From NCBI GenBank assembly GCA_050246995.1, contig JBFWVA010000007.1, positions 191,495 through 255,494 on the forward strand: 64,000 nucleotides of DNA, read 5' to 3'. Both the position numbers and the translations under genes were made by a program. This DNA comes from SHVO01 sp050246995. GTDB taxonomy: Bacteria > Pseudomonadota > Alphaproteobacteria > Rhodospirillales > Rhodospirillaceae. This document shows positions 26,056 through 33,552 of this stretch, piece by piece. How positions within the stretch are numbered: the stretch's first letter is position 1; the number at the start of each line of letters is the position of its first letter. Under the pieces are notes generated by a model. That model saw only the letters and a list, made by a program, of their open reading frames with translations, did not search any database and was not told the DNA's origin.

Positions 26056-28953
26056 TTACATCTTGAACTTCACGCCCGCGCGGAATACGCGGCCGAGAAT
26101 GTCGTAGTTTCCGCCGGCAGGCGTCGGCGCGAAGTCGAAGCTTGAACCGCCCGGCCCGCGCACCGCGATCGCAGGATCAGCGTTCGTGATGTTGCGGATA
26201 TTGAGGAACAGCTCCGTTTCGGCCGTCTCGCCCAACGCCATGGTATAGGCGGCGTTGAAGTCGACATACATCGCACTGTCGACGCTGTTGTCGTCAACGG
26301 TGAGCAATTGCGGCGACAGGCCCGTCGGGCAACCCGAGGCGCACTCGTAGTTGGTGACCGAGTTTATCCCCGAAGATATCCAACGGAAGTTGAAGCCGAC
26401 GCTAATCGGGTCCAACGCGTACTGGATCGACGAATTGACGCGCCAGCTCGGGACGCCGTTGCCGCCGCCGCCGAGGCCGCCGCCTGAACCGTTCACGCCC
26501 GCATAGTCGAACACGAGCTGGTTCGGAATGCCGGTGTTGACCAGGTAGTCGATAAAGTGCGTGGCGAGGAAGCGCAGACCGAGATTGCCGTCGAGGCCGT
26601 CGGACAAGTTCGAGAGCGGCATGGAGTAGCTCGCTTCGAAGTCGATCCCCTTGGCGGTTTCGGTGGCAAAGTTCTGCGGCTGAACGGCGATTTTGATCAC
26701 CGCCGACGCGCCGCTGCCTTCACGCGTGAAGGCTTGGCAGGCCGTCTGATTGCCCTGGAAGCACAAGTTCATGATGTCCTGGGTGCCTGGGAGATTCACC
26801 GCGTCCTTGATCTTGATGCGGTAGTAATCGACCGAGGCGCTGAAGCCCGGGAACCAGCCCGGCTGATAAACCACGCCGATACCGGTATCGCTCGACTTTT
26901 CAGGCCCGAGGTTCGGATTGCCGCGCGTCGTAAATTCCGTGTTGGTGGCCACATTGCCGTTGAACGGATCCGTCAAAGTGCTGCGCGAGGTCGAGCCGGC
27001 TTGATAGAGATCGACCAGCGTCGGCGAGCGGATGTTGCGCGACTGCGTGAAGCGGAAACGGATGTCGTCAACCGGGCTGTAGGTGGCACCGGCTTTCCAT
27101 GTGGCGACCCAGCCGTACGTGGAGTAATGCGTGGCGCGCACAGCCGCGTTGAGGTCAAGCGCCGTGGCCCAGCTTTCGTCCTTAGCAAGGGGCACGACCG
27201 TTTCGGCGAAGAAGTCGTTCACCGTGAACGCGCCGGAGTAAGGCTGACCGGCGGCCTGGAACCAAATCGTCGGGTTTGCCTGTTCTTCCGGATCCGTGAC
27301 CTGGCGCATTCTCTCGCGGCGCCACTCATAACCAAACGCCGTCGAAACCGGACCGGCCCAGGTTGAGAACGGCTCGCCCGTAAAGCTGAGCGCGGCGACC
27401 TTCTGATTGAGGCGCTGGAGATTCCAACCGTAGCGGCCCTGCAGATATTCGACCGTCGCGGCGCTGTTCACACCGATACCGAAAAGATTGAAGGGCACGC
27501 AGCCGTTGCCGGGGTCGGTAAGAGTTGAGCGGCACACAATGGCGCCGGTCGCCGGATTGCGGACGGCGTCGGTCGCCAGAAGATAGCGCGGAACATCCAT
27601 GGCGCCGCGGGATTGCAAGGTTCCGAAAGCCTGACCCACGCTGAAGTAGGCGTCCCACTTCCAGTCTGTATCGGCCGCATTGAAGCTACCGTTGGCGCCG
27701 CTGAGGAACCGCAGCACGCGACGGTCATAGACCGCGCGGAAGTTGTCGAGATCCCAGTTGAGCGTGCCCATGGTGAAGGTAGAGCCGGCGGCCGCGAGGG
27801 CCGGACGGAGCGACTCAGGCAGGAACGCGTTGTCGACGCGCACAACTTGGTTACCGGGCCGGAAGTTCGGAGCGCCAGACGAGTACGAGTAGAGATGCCC
27901 CCATGCGGCTTGCGCATAAACATTGATGTCATCGCTCACATCGTAGCTGACGCGCGTGAACACGTCCTGACGGTTCTGCTGCGGCTGCGCGGCGACGCCG
28001 CGCACGGAGACCACGTTCTGCGCATCCCAACTGCCGCCGCGCATCAGCGCACCCGCGACGATATCGCCGTAGGCCAATTGATAGATGGAACCGCCCGGAC
28101 CAAACGACGTGCCCTTCAAGGGACCCGAGACGATGGTGCCGCCCCAGCTTGCGTTGCCAATAGCCACCTTGGTCGTGCGAATGATCGCCGGCTGTCCGTT
28201 GCCCGGCGCGAACGCCGGGTTATTGATGTAGCTGTGGCCCTCGCGCGTCCACGGCCGGTCATAAATAAGGAGGCCATCATCCCAGGCGTGCTCGCCGTAC
28301 AGAAGGAAGTGGCCGCGGCCGCCAGCGAACGGCGTTCCAAACGCGGCATTCACTTTGTAGTTCGGCACATCGCCATAAGTGGTCAGACCACCGGAGACCT
28401 CGCCTTTGAAGCCGGTGAAGTCGGTATCAAGCACGAAGTTAACCACGCCCGAGAGCGCGTCGGAACCATACGCTGCCGAGGCGCCGCCGGTCACGACGTC
28501 CACCCGCTCGATCAGGCTCTGCGGAAGTTCACTGATGTCGACCGCGCCGGTCAGATTCGAGCCTACCGTACGCTGCCCGTTGAGAAGCACCAGGGTGCGC
28601 GAGATGCCGAGGCCGCGCAGCGAGAGGCCGTTGATGGCGGACTGGCCCGACGTGGTGTTCGCCGCTGATGACTGCGGCGAGGCGCTGTTCACGACGCTTG
28701 GGATTTGGTTGATGGCGTCGGCGAGATTCGACGTTGCAACGTTATCGAGTTGCTCGATGCCGATGACCGACACCGGGGTGGGCGCTTGGTAACCATCGCG
28801 CACGACGCGCGTACCGGTGACGACGATCTCGTCCACCGCAGCCGCCGGCTGGGCCTGCGCGAACGCGGCGCTACTCAGACAGGTTGAACCCAGGCACGCC
28901 ATCGTGAGCAACGAAAGCGCGGAACGTGAACGCAGCGAACCAAGCCTAGTCAT
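26056..28953 (-). CDS. TonB-dependent receptor, family A copy 3
   Basis: 965 residues: signal LACLGSTCLSSAAFAQ, TonB box DEIVVTGTRVVRDGYQAPTP, plug (LRGLGISRTLVLLNGQRTVGSNL; VVTGGASAAYGSDALSGVV) and barrel ending RAGVKFKM. Cys pairs are in IVCRSTLTDPGNGCVPFN, NLCFQGNQTAC and ECASGCP. Differences from copy 2 cluster in extracellular-loop-like segments (for example the FNGNVATNTEF region and the Gly-rich GGGLGGGGNG loop), as expected if the copies bind different ligands. A conserved promoter lies about 180 nt upstream. Confidence 0.93.
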   Translation of the reverse strand: MTRLGSLRSRSALSLLTMACLGSTCLSSAAFAQAQPAAAVDEIVVTGTRVVRDGYQAPTPVSVIGIEQLDNVATSNLADAINQIPSVVNSASPQSSAANTTSGQSAINGLSLRGLGISRTLVLLNGQRTVGSNLTGAVDISELPQSLIERVDVVTGGASAAYGSDALSGVVNFVLDTDFTGFKGEVSGGLTTYGDVPNYKVNAAFGTPFAGGRGHFLLYGEHAWDDGLLIYDRPWTREGHSYINNPAFAPGNGQPAIIRTTKVAIGNASWGGTIVSGPLKGTSFGPGGSIYQLAYGDIVAGALMRGGSWDAQNVVSVRGVAAQPQQNRQDVFTRVSYDVSDDINVYAQAAWGHLYSYSSGAPNFRPGNQVVRVDNAFLPESLRPALAAAGSTFTMGTLNWDLDNFRAVYDRRVLRFLSGANGSFNAADTDWKWDAYFSVGQAFGTLQSRGAMDVPRYLLATDAVRNPATGAIVCRSTLTDPGNGCVPFNLFGIGVNSAATVEYLQGRYGWNLQRLNQKVAALSFTGEPFSTWAGPVSTAFGYEWRRERMRQVTDPEEQANPTIWFQAAGQPYSGAFTVNDFFAETVVPLAKDESWATALDLNAAVRATHYSTYGWVATWKAGATYSPVDDIRFRFTQSRNIRSPTLVDLYQAGSTSRSTLTDPFNGNVATNTEFTTRGNPNLGPEKSSDTGIGVVYQPGWFPGFSASVDYYRIKIKDAVNLPGTQDIMNLCFQGNQTACQAFTREGSGASAVIKIAVQPQNFATETAKGIDFEASYSMPLSNLSDGLDGNLGLRFLATHFIDYLVNTGIPNQLVFDYAGVNGSGGGLGGGGNGVPSWRVNSSIQYALDPISVGFNFRWISSGINSVTNYECASGCPTGLSPQLLTVDDNSVDSAMYVDFNAAYTMALGETAETELFLNIRNITNADPAIAVRGPGGSSFDFAPTPAGGNYDILGRVFRAGVKFKM

Positions 28954-29134
28954 GCATACTCCCCCATGATTGACGTGAGAGCGCCATCAGCGCCCTCCGC
29001 GTAACGTCTAAGAACGATTGCGCCGACGCGCGTATGCGCCCGGCGGCCGCAGAAAATTATTGTTTTAGGTCTCCCCGCCCGCATATGGCCCGAAACCCGG
29101 CACCACCCATACGGGCTTAACCTCTGGAATTAGT

Positions 29135-29163
29135 AGAATGGACGGTCGGGAAACGCATTTCAA
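29135..29163 (-). promoter_or_regulatory. Conserved promoter of family-A receptor copy 3
   Basis: TTGAAA and CATTCT are separated by 17 nt on the minus strand and align with the promoter at 22778-22806, including the spacer core. The similarity extends into the roughly 175-nt leader (for example CTCCC(C)GCC and the ACGGGCTT block). The rest of 28954-29256 holds no supported gene. Confidence 0.55.
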
Positions 29164-29256
29164 GCACGGGGCACCCTCATGCCCGTTAAGCCGCCCTATT
29201 CCCTATAACTGTGTCTTTTAAGCCCCAAAGCGGTTTTGGTTCAAAACTTTCGTGGC

Positions 29257-30375
29257 CTATTCCCGCTCCGACCGGCCCTGTGTTTTTGATTGATTCAAAG
29301 GTACAGCCTCGGCGGTCTTGGCGTCGTCCCCGTGGTCGATGAAAACCTGGATCATGTTGAACTGCAGCGCCGAGGAGATCGCGGTCATCTTGCCGTCCTT
29401 GTCCGGGTAGCCGTCGGCCATTTTGTTCAGTTCGCGGTAAAAGCGCGGCGCGTCGTGCTGGCCGTAGCTGAAGTGATGCGTCGACCATGTGGTGGCGTGC
29501 GCATACATCTTCTCGACGTCGGCATAGCCGGCGAGCACGCCCTCGGCCCTTTCAGGGGTAAGGCGTAAGCTGAAGCGCGCCCCCTTCATCAGGAGATAGT
29601 CCGGCACCGGCGGAAAGACTTCCCAGGGCACCATCATTGAATCGATCGGATCGGTTAGCAGCATCCCGTTCTCGATCTTACCTTTGGTATGGCGAATGAG
29701 GCGCTTGCCGAACTTCATGTCGGGACGCTGGGTGCCGCCCGCAACGACCAGCGCGCCGGACGCGTCCTGCATCAAAGGATCCATGCCGCGATAGAAGGTG
29801 ACCGTCACTTCCGGATCGTTCGCGAGATCGTCGACCTCGCCAATCTCGATCATCGTGCGGTTGAAGGCGTAGTCGCGCGTTTGCTTGGTAGCGAAGAAGA
29901 AAATCGCCCCGTCCGGTCCGCGATAGATGCGCGCGCAGCCGATGACGCGGTAGAGATTGTTGTCGACACCCTTTTCGCCGTCCTGATTGACGAAGTCGCC
30001 GGCCTTCACCTTGCCGTCGAGATTGAGGCCGTTGGCGGTGTTGCCGCCCGCATGGTGATAGGGAAGCTTATCTTCCACATCCATGGGGAAATATTTGTAA
30101 CCCTCGCGCGCCAGCTGACTTTCCACGACGGTCTTGCCCTTGCCGTCGCCGAAGTAGGATTTGAATACTTCACGCGGGCCGTAATCGTTGAGGCCGTTCG
30201 GGCACTCGGATTTCGCATCGGCGGTCTGATATACGGACCAATGCATCGTCACGAGCGCATAGCTGATCGTCCGGTTGCGGACGGGGCCTTCGCCGTCTGC
30301 CATCGCGCCGCTCGCGCCCAAGACCGATGCGATCACCGCCGCGGTGCAGATATTTTGAACCTTACGCAGCATCAC
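29257..30375 (-). CDS. Secreted protein of unknown function, partner of the PF03640-like protein
   Basis: 372 residues with a Sec signal (VIASVLGASGAMADGEGP). I do not recognise a family. Visible features are a HWSVYQ segment, cysteines in SECPNGLND and VIGCARIY, the Gly/Asn-rich HHAGGNTANGLNLDGKVKAGDFV, an acidic EVDDLANDPEVTVTFYRGMD and a charged C-terminal tail. LNLDGKVKAGDFVNQDGEKGVDNNLYRVIG has the look of a surface or calcium-like beta protein. It follows the PF03640-repeat gene by 14 nt and is almost certainly cotranscribed with it. Location is probably periplasmic or extracellular. Confidence 0.75.
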   Translation of the reverse strand: MMLRKVQNICTAAVIASVLGASGAMADGEGPVRNRTISYALVTMHWSVYQTADAKSECPNGLNDYGPREVFKSYFGDGKGKTVVESQLAREGYKYFPMDVEDKLPYHHAGGNTANGLNLDGKVKAGDFVNQDGEKGVDNNLYRVIGCARIYRGPDGAIFFFATKQTRDYAFNRTMIEIGEVDDLANDPEVTVTFYRGMDPLMQDASGALVVAGGTQRPDMKFGKRLIRHTKGKIENGMLLTDPIDSMMVPWEVFPPVPDYLLMKGARFSLRLTPERAEGVLAGYADVEKMYAHATTWSTHHFSYGQHDAPRFYRELNKMADGYPDKDGKMTAISSALQFNMIQVFIDHGDDAKTAEAVPLNQSKTQGRSERE

Positions 30376-30389
30376 GCCCTCCCGGGAGC

Positions 30390-31769
30390 TTAGTAAGTGT
30401 TTCCGAAAAAATCGTCGCGCAACCAGAACGCCGTGAACCCGTTGCGCCGTCCGCGATGTTCGCCGCGCGCGACACCCAACGTGTCACCGGGCTGCTGATC
30501 ACGGGCATAAGTGTAAACAGGCCGGTCGCGGTAGGCCCACACACGTAGGCTTCCATTTGCGCCCGCCGGCGCGAGGCGGCCCGTCATCGGATCGATGCTG
30601 ATGACGCTCCAGCTGCGGTTTTCGGATTTCGCCCCTTCGCGCGCGCGCACATATGGCCACGTGGCGAGACAGCGCGCCGCGTCGCCGCCGCCGCAAATGG
30701 CGAGACGGTACTGCTGCGGCGCGCCCGGATGATCGCAGGCCAATTGATCTGGTGAATCGTCGCCGCAGTTATATGTGTAGATCGTTTTGCCGTTCTCGTC
30801 GGCGAGCACAATTCCGGCCAGGGTCTCTTGCTGCGTGAACTGCTTCGGCGGCGCCGGTGAGAGCTGGAGATAGACGTTATGCCACCCCGCCTCGTCGCTG
30901 CCCTTCAGGCTGCGAATGTCATAGTCGAGCGAATATGTGTAGAGGGGACGCTTGCGGAAGGCCCACTGATAGACTCCGGGCGAACGTTCAAAGGTCGACC
31001 AGTCGCCCTGGCTTTTCGCGGCGACCGGGGCGAGCATTGGGAGCCATGTGCGCGCACAGCGCTCGTCGCAATTGGACTTGTTGGCCACGTCGCGATCCGA
31101 GACGTAGATGGAGTAATTCTTGTCGTTGAGGAGCTGACGTCCCGTCGTGGTGGTGAGCACGGAAAAGCCAGGCGGGATCGCCGAAGGCGCCTGCGCGGGA
31201 CGGCGCGTGGCGGGACCGTCGTTGCCGCCGCCGCTTTCGCGCGTGGTTGCGGCCATCACATCGCCGGGCACTTTATCGAGCGGCGAGGTGTAGAGCGCGT
31301 GCTCGTCGTAGGCCCACTGCTTCTTGCCGTCCTTGCGCGTGATGAGGGTGAAGTCACCGATGGGCTTCGCATCGTCAGCCGCATACATCGGCGGCCATTC
31401 CTCGGCGCAGGACTTGCGCGCGGCGAGATCGGGGAGTTCGAGACCCGGCGGATAGGGACTCATCAGGCCCGCGGTCAGCGTGGTCTTCTCAAACGTGCAG
31501 TCGGATTGATTTTTGGAATCGCCCGTCACGCCGTTACGCAGCGTGTCGTGCGGCCAGTAATAGAGGGTCATCCCCTTGGAATCGGCGAACACCGGCCCTT
31601 CGAGTTCGGTGTGTTCGACCCGGAAACCCGCGGGCATCGGAACGGGGAGGTAGGCTTCGCGCTCCGACGGTAAAACGGTGCGCTGGGCATCGGCGGCCAT
31701 GGCCGTCATCGACACCGCCCCAAAAACAAGAGCCGTCCCTAACTTAAGTGCGCTGCGCATCCGGCCCAT
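30390..31769 (-). CDS. Secreted protein with three PF03640-like (Lipoprotein_15/COG4315) repeats
   Basis: 459 residues. The signal peptide ends SMTAMAAD and is not a lipobox. Three copies of the PF03640-like unit follow, at roughly residues 42-150, 205-285 and 315-430. Each has a G.T(L/I)Y.(Y/W/V/S) strand, an Asp-rich turn, a Cys-x(3)-C(A)-x(2)-W-P core (CAEEWPPM; CDERCARTWLPM; CLATWPYV) and a closing W.(Y/F)...(L/P)(Y)TY strand. The function of this repeat family is not established; some members are surface or heme/redox-related proteins. It sits in the receptor array and heads a two-gene unit with the unknown secreted protein. Confidence 0.8.
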   Translation of the reverse strand: MGRMRSALKLGTALVFGAVSMTAMAADAQRTVLPSEREAYLPVPMPAGFRVEHTELEGPVFADSKGMTLYYWPHDTLRNGVTGDSKNQSDCTFEKTTLTAGLMSPYPPGLELPDLAARKSCAEEWPPMYAADDAKPIGDFTLITRKDGKKQWAYDEHALYTSPLDKVPGDVMAATTRESGGGNDGPATRRPAQAPSAIPPGFSVLTTTTGRQLLNDKNYSIYVSDRDVANKSNCDERCARTWLPMLAPVAAKSQGDWSTFERSPGVYQWAFRKRPLYTYSLDYDIRSLKGSDEAGWHNVYLQLSPAPPKQFTQQETLAGIVLADENGKTIYTYNCGDDSPDQLACDHPGAPQQYRLAICGGGDAARCLATWPYVRAREGAKSENRSWSVISIDPMTGRLAPAGANGSLRVWAYRDRPVYTYARDQQPGDTLGVARGEHRGRRNGFTAFWLRDDFFGNTY

Positions 31770-31894
31770 CCCTCACCGTTAGCCCGGCTGAGCCGGTGAC
31801 GCTGTGAGCGGCAGTATGACCGGTGTCCCGGTCCTGACAAGCCTTGCCCTTCAAGGATGAAAGAACTTGGAGCCGGGCCTTGTCGCAGGGGCCC

Positions 31895-31995
31895 GGGCGA
31901 CATGGGCGACATGCGACATCTTCCGAATACGCATTTTATTACAAAGGTTTGGGCGAAAAATCACGAAGGCGACATCGGGCGACATTAGGCGACAT
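31895..31995. repeat. Cluster of GGCGACAT octamers in a divergent intergenic region
   Basis: Within 101 nt, (G)GCGACAT occurs six times: 31895, 31904, 31913 (as GCGACATC), 31968, 31977 and 31988. The two groups of three are separated by an AT-rich 48 nt with TTTTATTAC. An inverted pair, CAAAGGTT at 31942 and AACCTTTG at 32001, brackets the second group. The cluster lies between the divergent PF03640-like gene (minus) and methyltransferase (plus), so a binding array is plausible. Otherwise 31770-32172 shows no gene. Confidence 0.7.
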
Positions 31996-32172
31996 CTATT
32001 AACCTTTGCCGTTCGGGGCTGATGCGGGCGCGGAAGAGAGCGGGACCCAAAGGCGGTCATCACAAAAGCTCCTAGAGCTCCCGGCAATGTACCTAAATTG
32101 GGGACTTTTGTCGAGAAAAAAGCGCTGAATTGGCGGTGCGCGCGGGCGGCGGGTTCACATATTGTGCCCGCC

Positions 32173-33030
32173 ATGACGGACACTTCCGGCGCCATCGCCA
32201 GCTATTACGACAATCTTTCACGGTTCCTGGACTTCGCGCGGCGCGTGGGGCGCGGCGGCGGCGCGCAGCAGGGCTCGACACACCGATTCCTGGCGGGCCT
32301 GCCCGGGGAATCGGACAGCGAGACAGCGGGACCGGAGCGGCTCGATCATCTCGTCCTTGATGCGGCGCTTGCGACCGGCCTCGCGCGAACGCCGCGCGTG
32401 ATCGACGCGGGCTGCGGCCTCGGGGGCACGATCTTCCATTGGCGGCAAAGAGTCGCCGGACAATATGTCGGACTGACCTTGAGCGCGGAACAGCAACGGC
32501 GTGCGGAAGCCGAAGCGCAGCGGCGCGGCTTCGCGCGCGATTGCAGTTTTCTGGTGCGCAGCTATCACACGTCGCTCGATCCGTCTTATGACGCCGTGGT
32601 CGCCATCGAATCGCTGGCGCACAGCAGCGACCCACAAGACGCCATTGCCAATCTCGGACGCGCGCTTAGCGCCGGCGGACTGTTCGTGATTGTCGACGAC
32701 ATGCCGGAGACGCAAGCGGATCCCGCGCTTCTCAAAGGGTTCAAGTTTGGATGGCGCACGCCTGTGCTGCTGGACGCGGGCGGCTTCCATGCCGCGCTCA
32801 CGGCGTCCGGCCTTTCCGTCATGCGCGAGGTCGATCTGACCGCGCGGTTACGGCCGCGGTCGCTGCTGTGGCTGCGTGTACTGATTGCCGCGTTTGGAGC
32901 GCTTCGAGCCGCAGCGCCCACGCGCGGGATGCGCGACGTGCTTGACGCGCTGCGTGGCGGCTTTTTCCTTGAAGCGCTCTACCGGACCAGGGGGATGCGC
33001 TATCGGATGATCATCGCGGCAAAGCGCTAA
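32173..33030 (+). CDS. Class I SAM-dependent methyltransferase
   Basis: 285 residues from ATG 32173; upstream in-frame codons look non-coding. Motif I VIDAGCGLGGTIFHW, then VGLTLSAEQQRRAE (as in sterol, tocopherol and cyclopropane-synthase-like enzymes) and motif IV DAVVAIESLAHSSDPQDAI place it in the SMT/Coq5-like small-molecule group. The N-terminal SYYDNLSRF matches methyltransferases acting on isoprenoid or natural-product scaffolds. The substrate is unknown. It stands alone on the plus strand, opposite the receptor array, and faces the octamer cluster. Confidence 0.82.
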   Translation: MTDTSGAIASYYDNLSRFLDFARRVGRGGGAQQGSTHRFLAGLPGESDSETAGPERLDHLVLDAALATGLARTPRVIDAGCGLGGTIFHWRQRVAGQYVGLTLSAEQQRRAEAEAQRRGFARDCSFLVRSYHTSLDPSYDAVVAIESLAHSSDPQDAIANLGRALSAGGLFVIVDDMPETQADPALLKGFKFGWRTPVLLDAGGFHAALTASGLSVMREVDLTARLRPRSLLWLRVLIAAFGALRAAAPTRGMRDVLDALRGGFFLEALYRTRGMRYRMIIAAKR

Positions 33031-33109
33031 TTCACTGGATTGTTGATTGAGCCCCGCGCGCGCGGAGGTCTAAACTCCGGCCCAGCAGGCATCAACGGGG
33101 GAGGACCAC

Positions 33110-33481
33110 ATGATTGGATATACCTGCGTCGGCACGAACGACCTCGACAAAGCCGTCGCGTTTTACGGCGAACTGCTTGGCGTGATGGGTGCGCAAGTCG
33201 CATTCAAGAGTGACCGCGGCATCGGTTGGGGCACCGCCCCCGATAAACCGATGTTCGCCGTGCTGACGCCTTTCGATAAAAAGGGCGCGACCGCCGGCAA
33301 CGGCAGCATGGTGGCGCTGGCCGCCGCCAATCCGGATCAGGTGAACGCGCTGCATAAAAAGTGCCTGGACCTTGGCGGCACCTGTGAAGGCCCGCCGGGC
33401 GCGCGCAGCGATGGGTTTTACGCCGCGTATTTCCGCGACCTTGACGGCAACAAGCTGGCCGCCTTCTGCATGACGAAATAG
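33110..33481 (+). CDS. Glyoxalase/bleomycin-resistance (VOC) family protein
   Basis: 123 residues, one vicinal-oxygen-chelate module: MIGYTCVGTNDLDKAVAFYGELLG opens the beta-alpha-beta fold, and YAAYFRDLDGNKLAAFC closes it with the metal-type FRDLDGNKL motif. Such proteins are small metalloenzymes or binding proteins. A GGGGGAGGA ribosome site precedes the ATG. It is followed by a bidirectional terminator shared with the convergent receptor pseudogene. Confidence 0.88.
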   Translation: MIGYTCVGTNDLDKAVAFYGELLGVMGAQVAFKSDRGIGWGTAPDKPMFAVLTPFDKKGATAGNGSMVALAAANPDQVNALHKKCLDLGGTCEGPPGARSDGFYAAYFRDLDGNKLAAFCMTK

Positions 33482-33506
33482 GGCCCGCGAGACGCGGACA
33501 AAAAAA

Positions 33507-33533
33507 GAGGCCAGGACGCGAAGTCCTGGCCTC
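33507..33533. terminator. Bidirectional intrinsic terminator
   Basis: GAGGCCAGGAC (33507-33517) and GTCCTGGCCTC (33523-33533) form an 11-bp stem with loop GCGAA. AAAAAAA lies before and ATTTTTT after, so both the VOC gene (plus) and the broken receptor (minus) can terminate here. Confidence 0.9.
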
Positions 33534-33552
33534 AATTTTTTAGAACCTCAGC

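Noticed and set aside
29186..29488. Minus-strand frame overlapping the end of the unknown secreted gene
   Set aside because: It is out of frame within a real gene, Arg/Pro-rich and has no start context.
31895..31995. GGCGACAT copies as a CRISPR array
   Set aside because: Units are 8 nt with 1-3 nt or no spacers and no cas gene is near; a binding-site cluster fits better.
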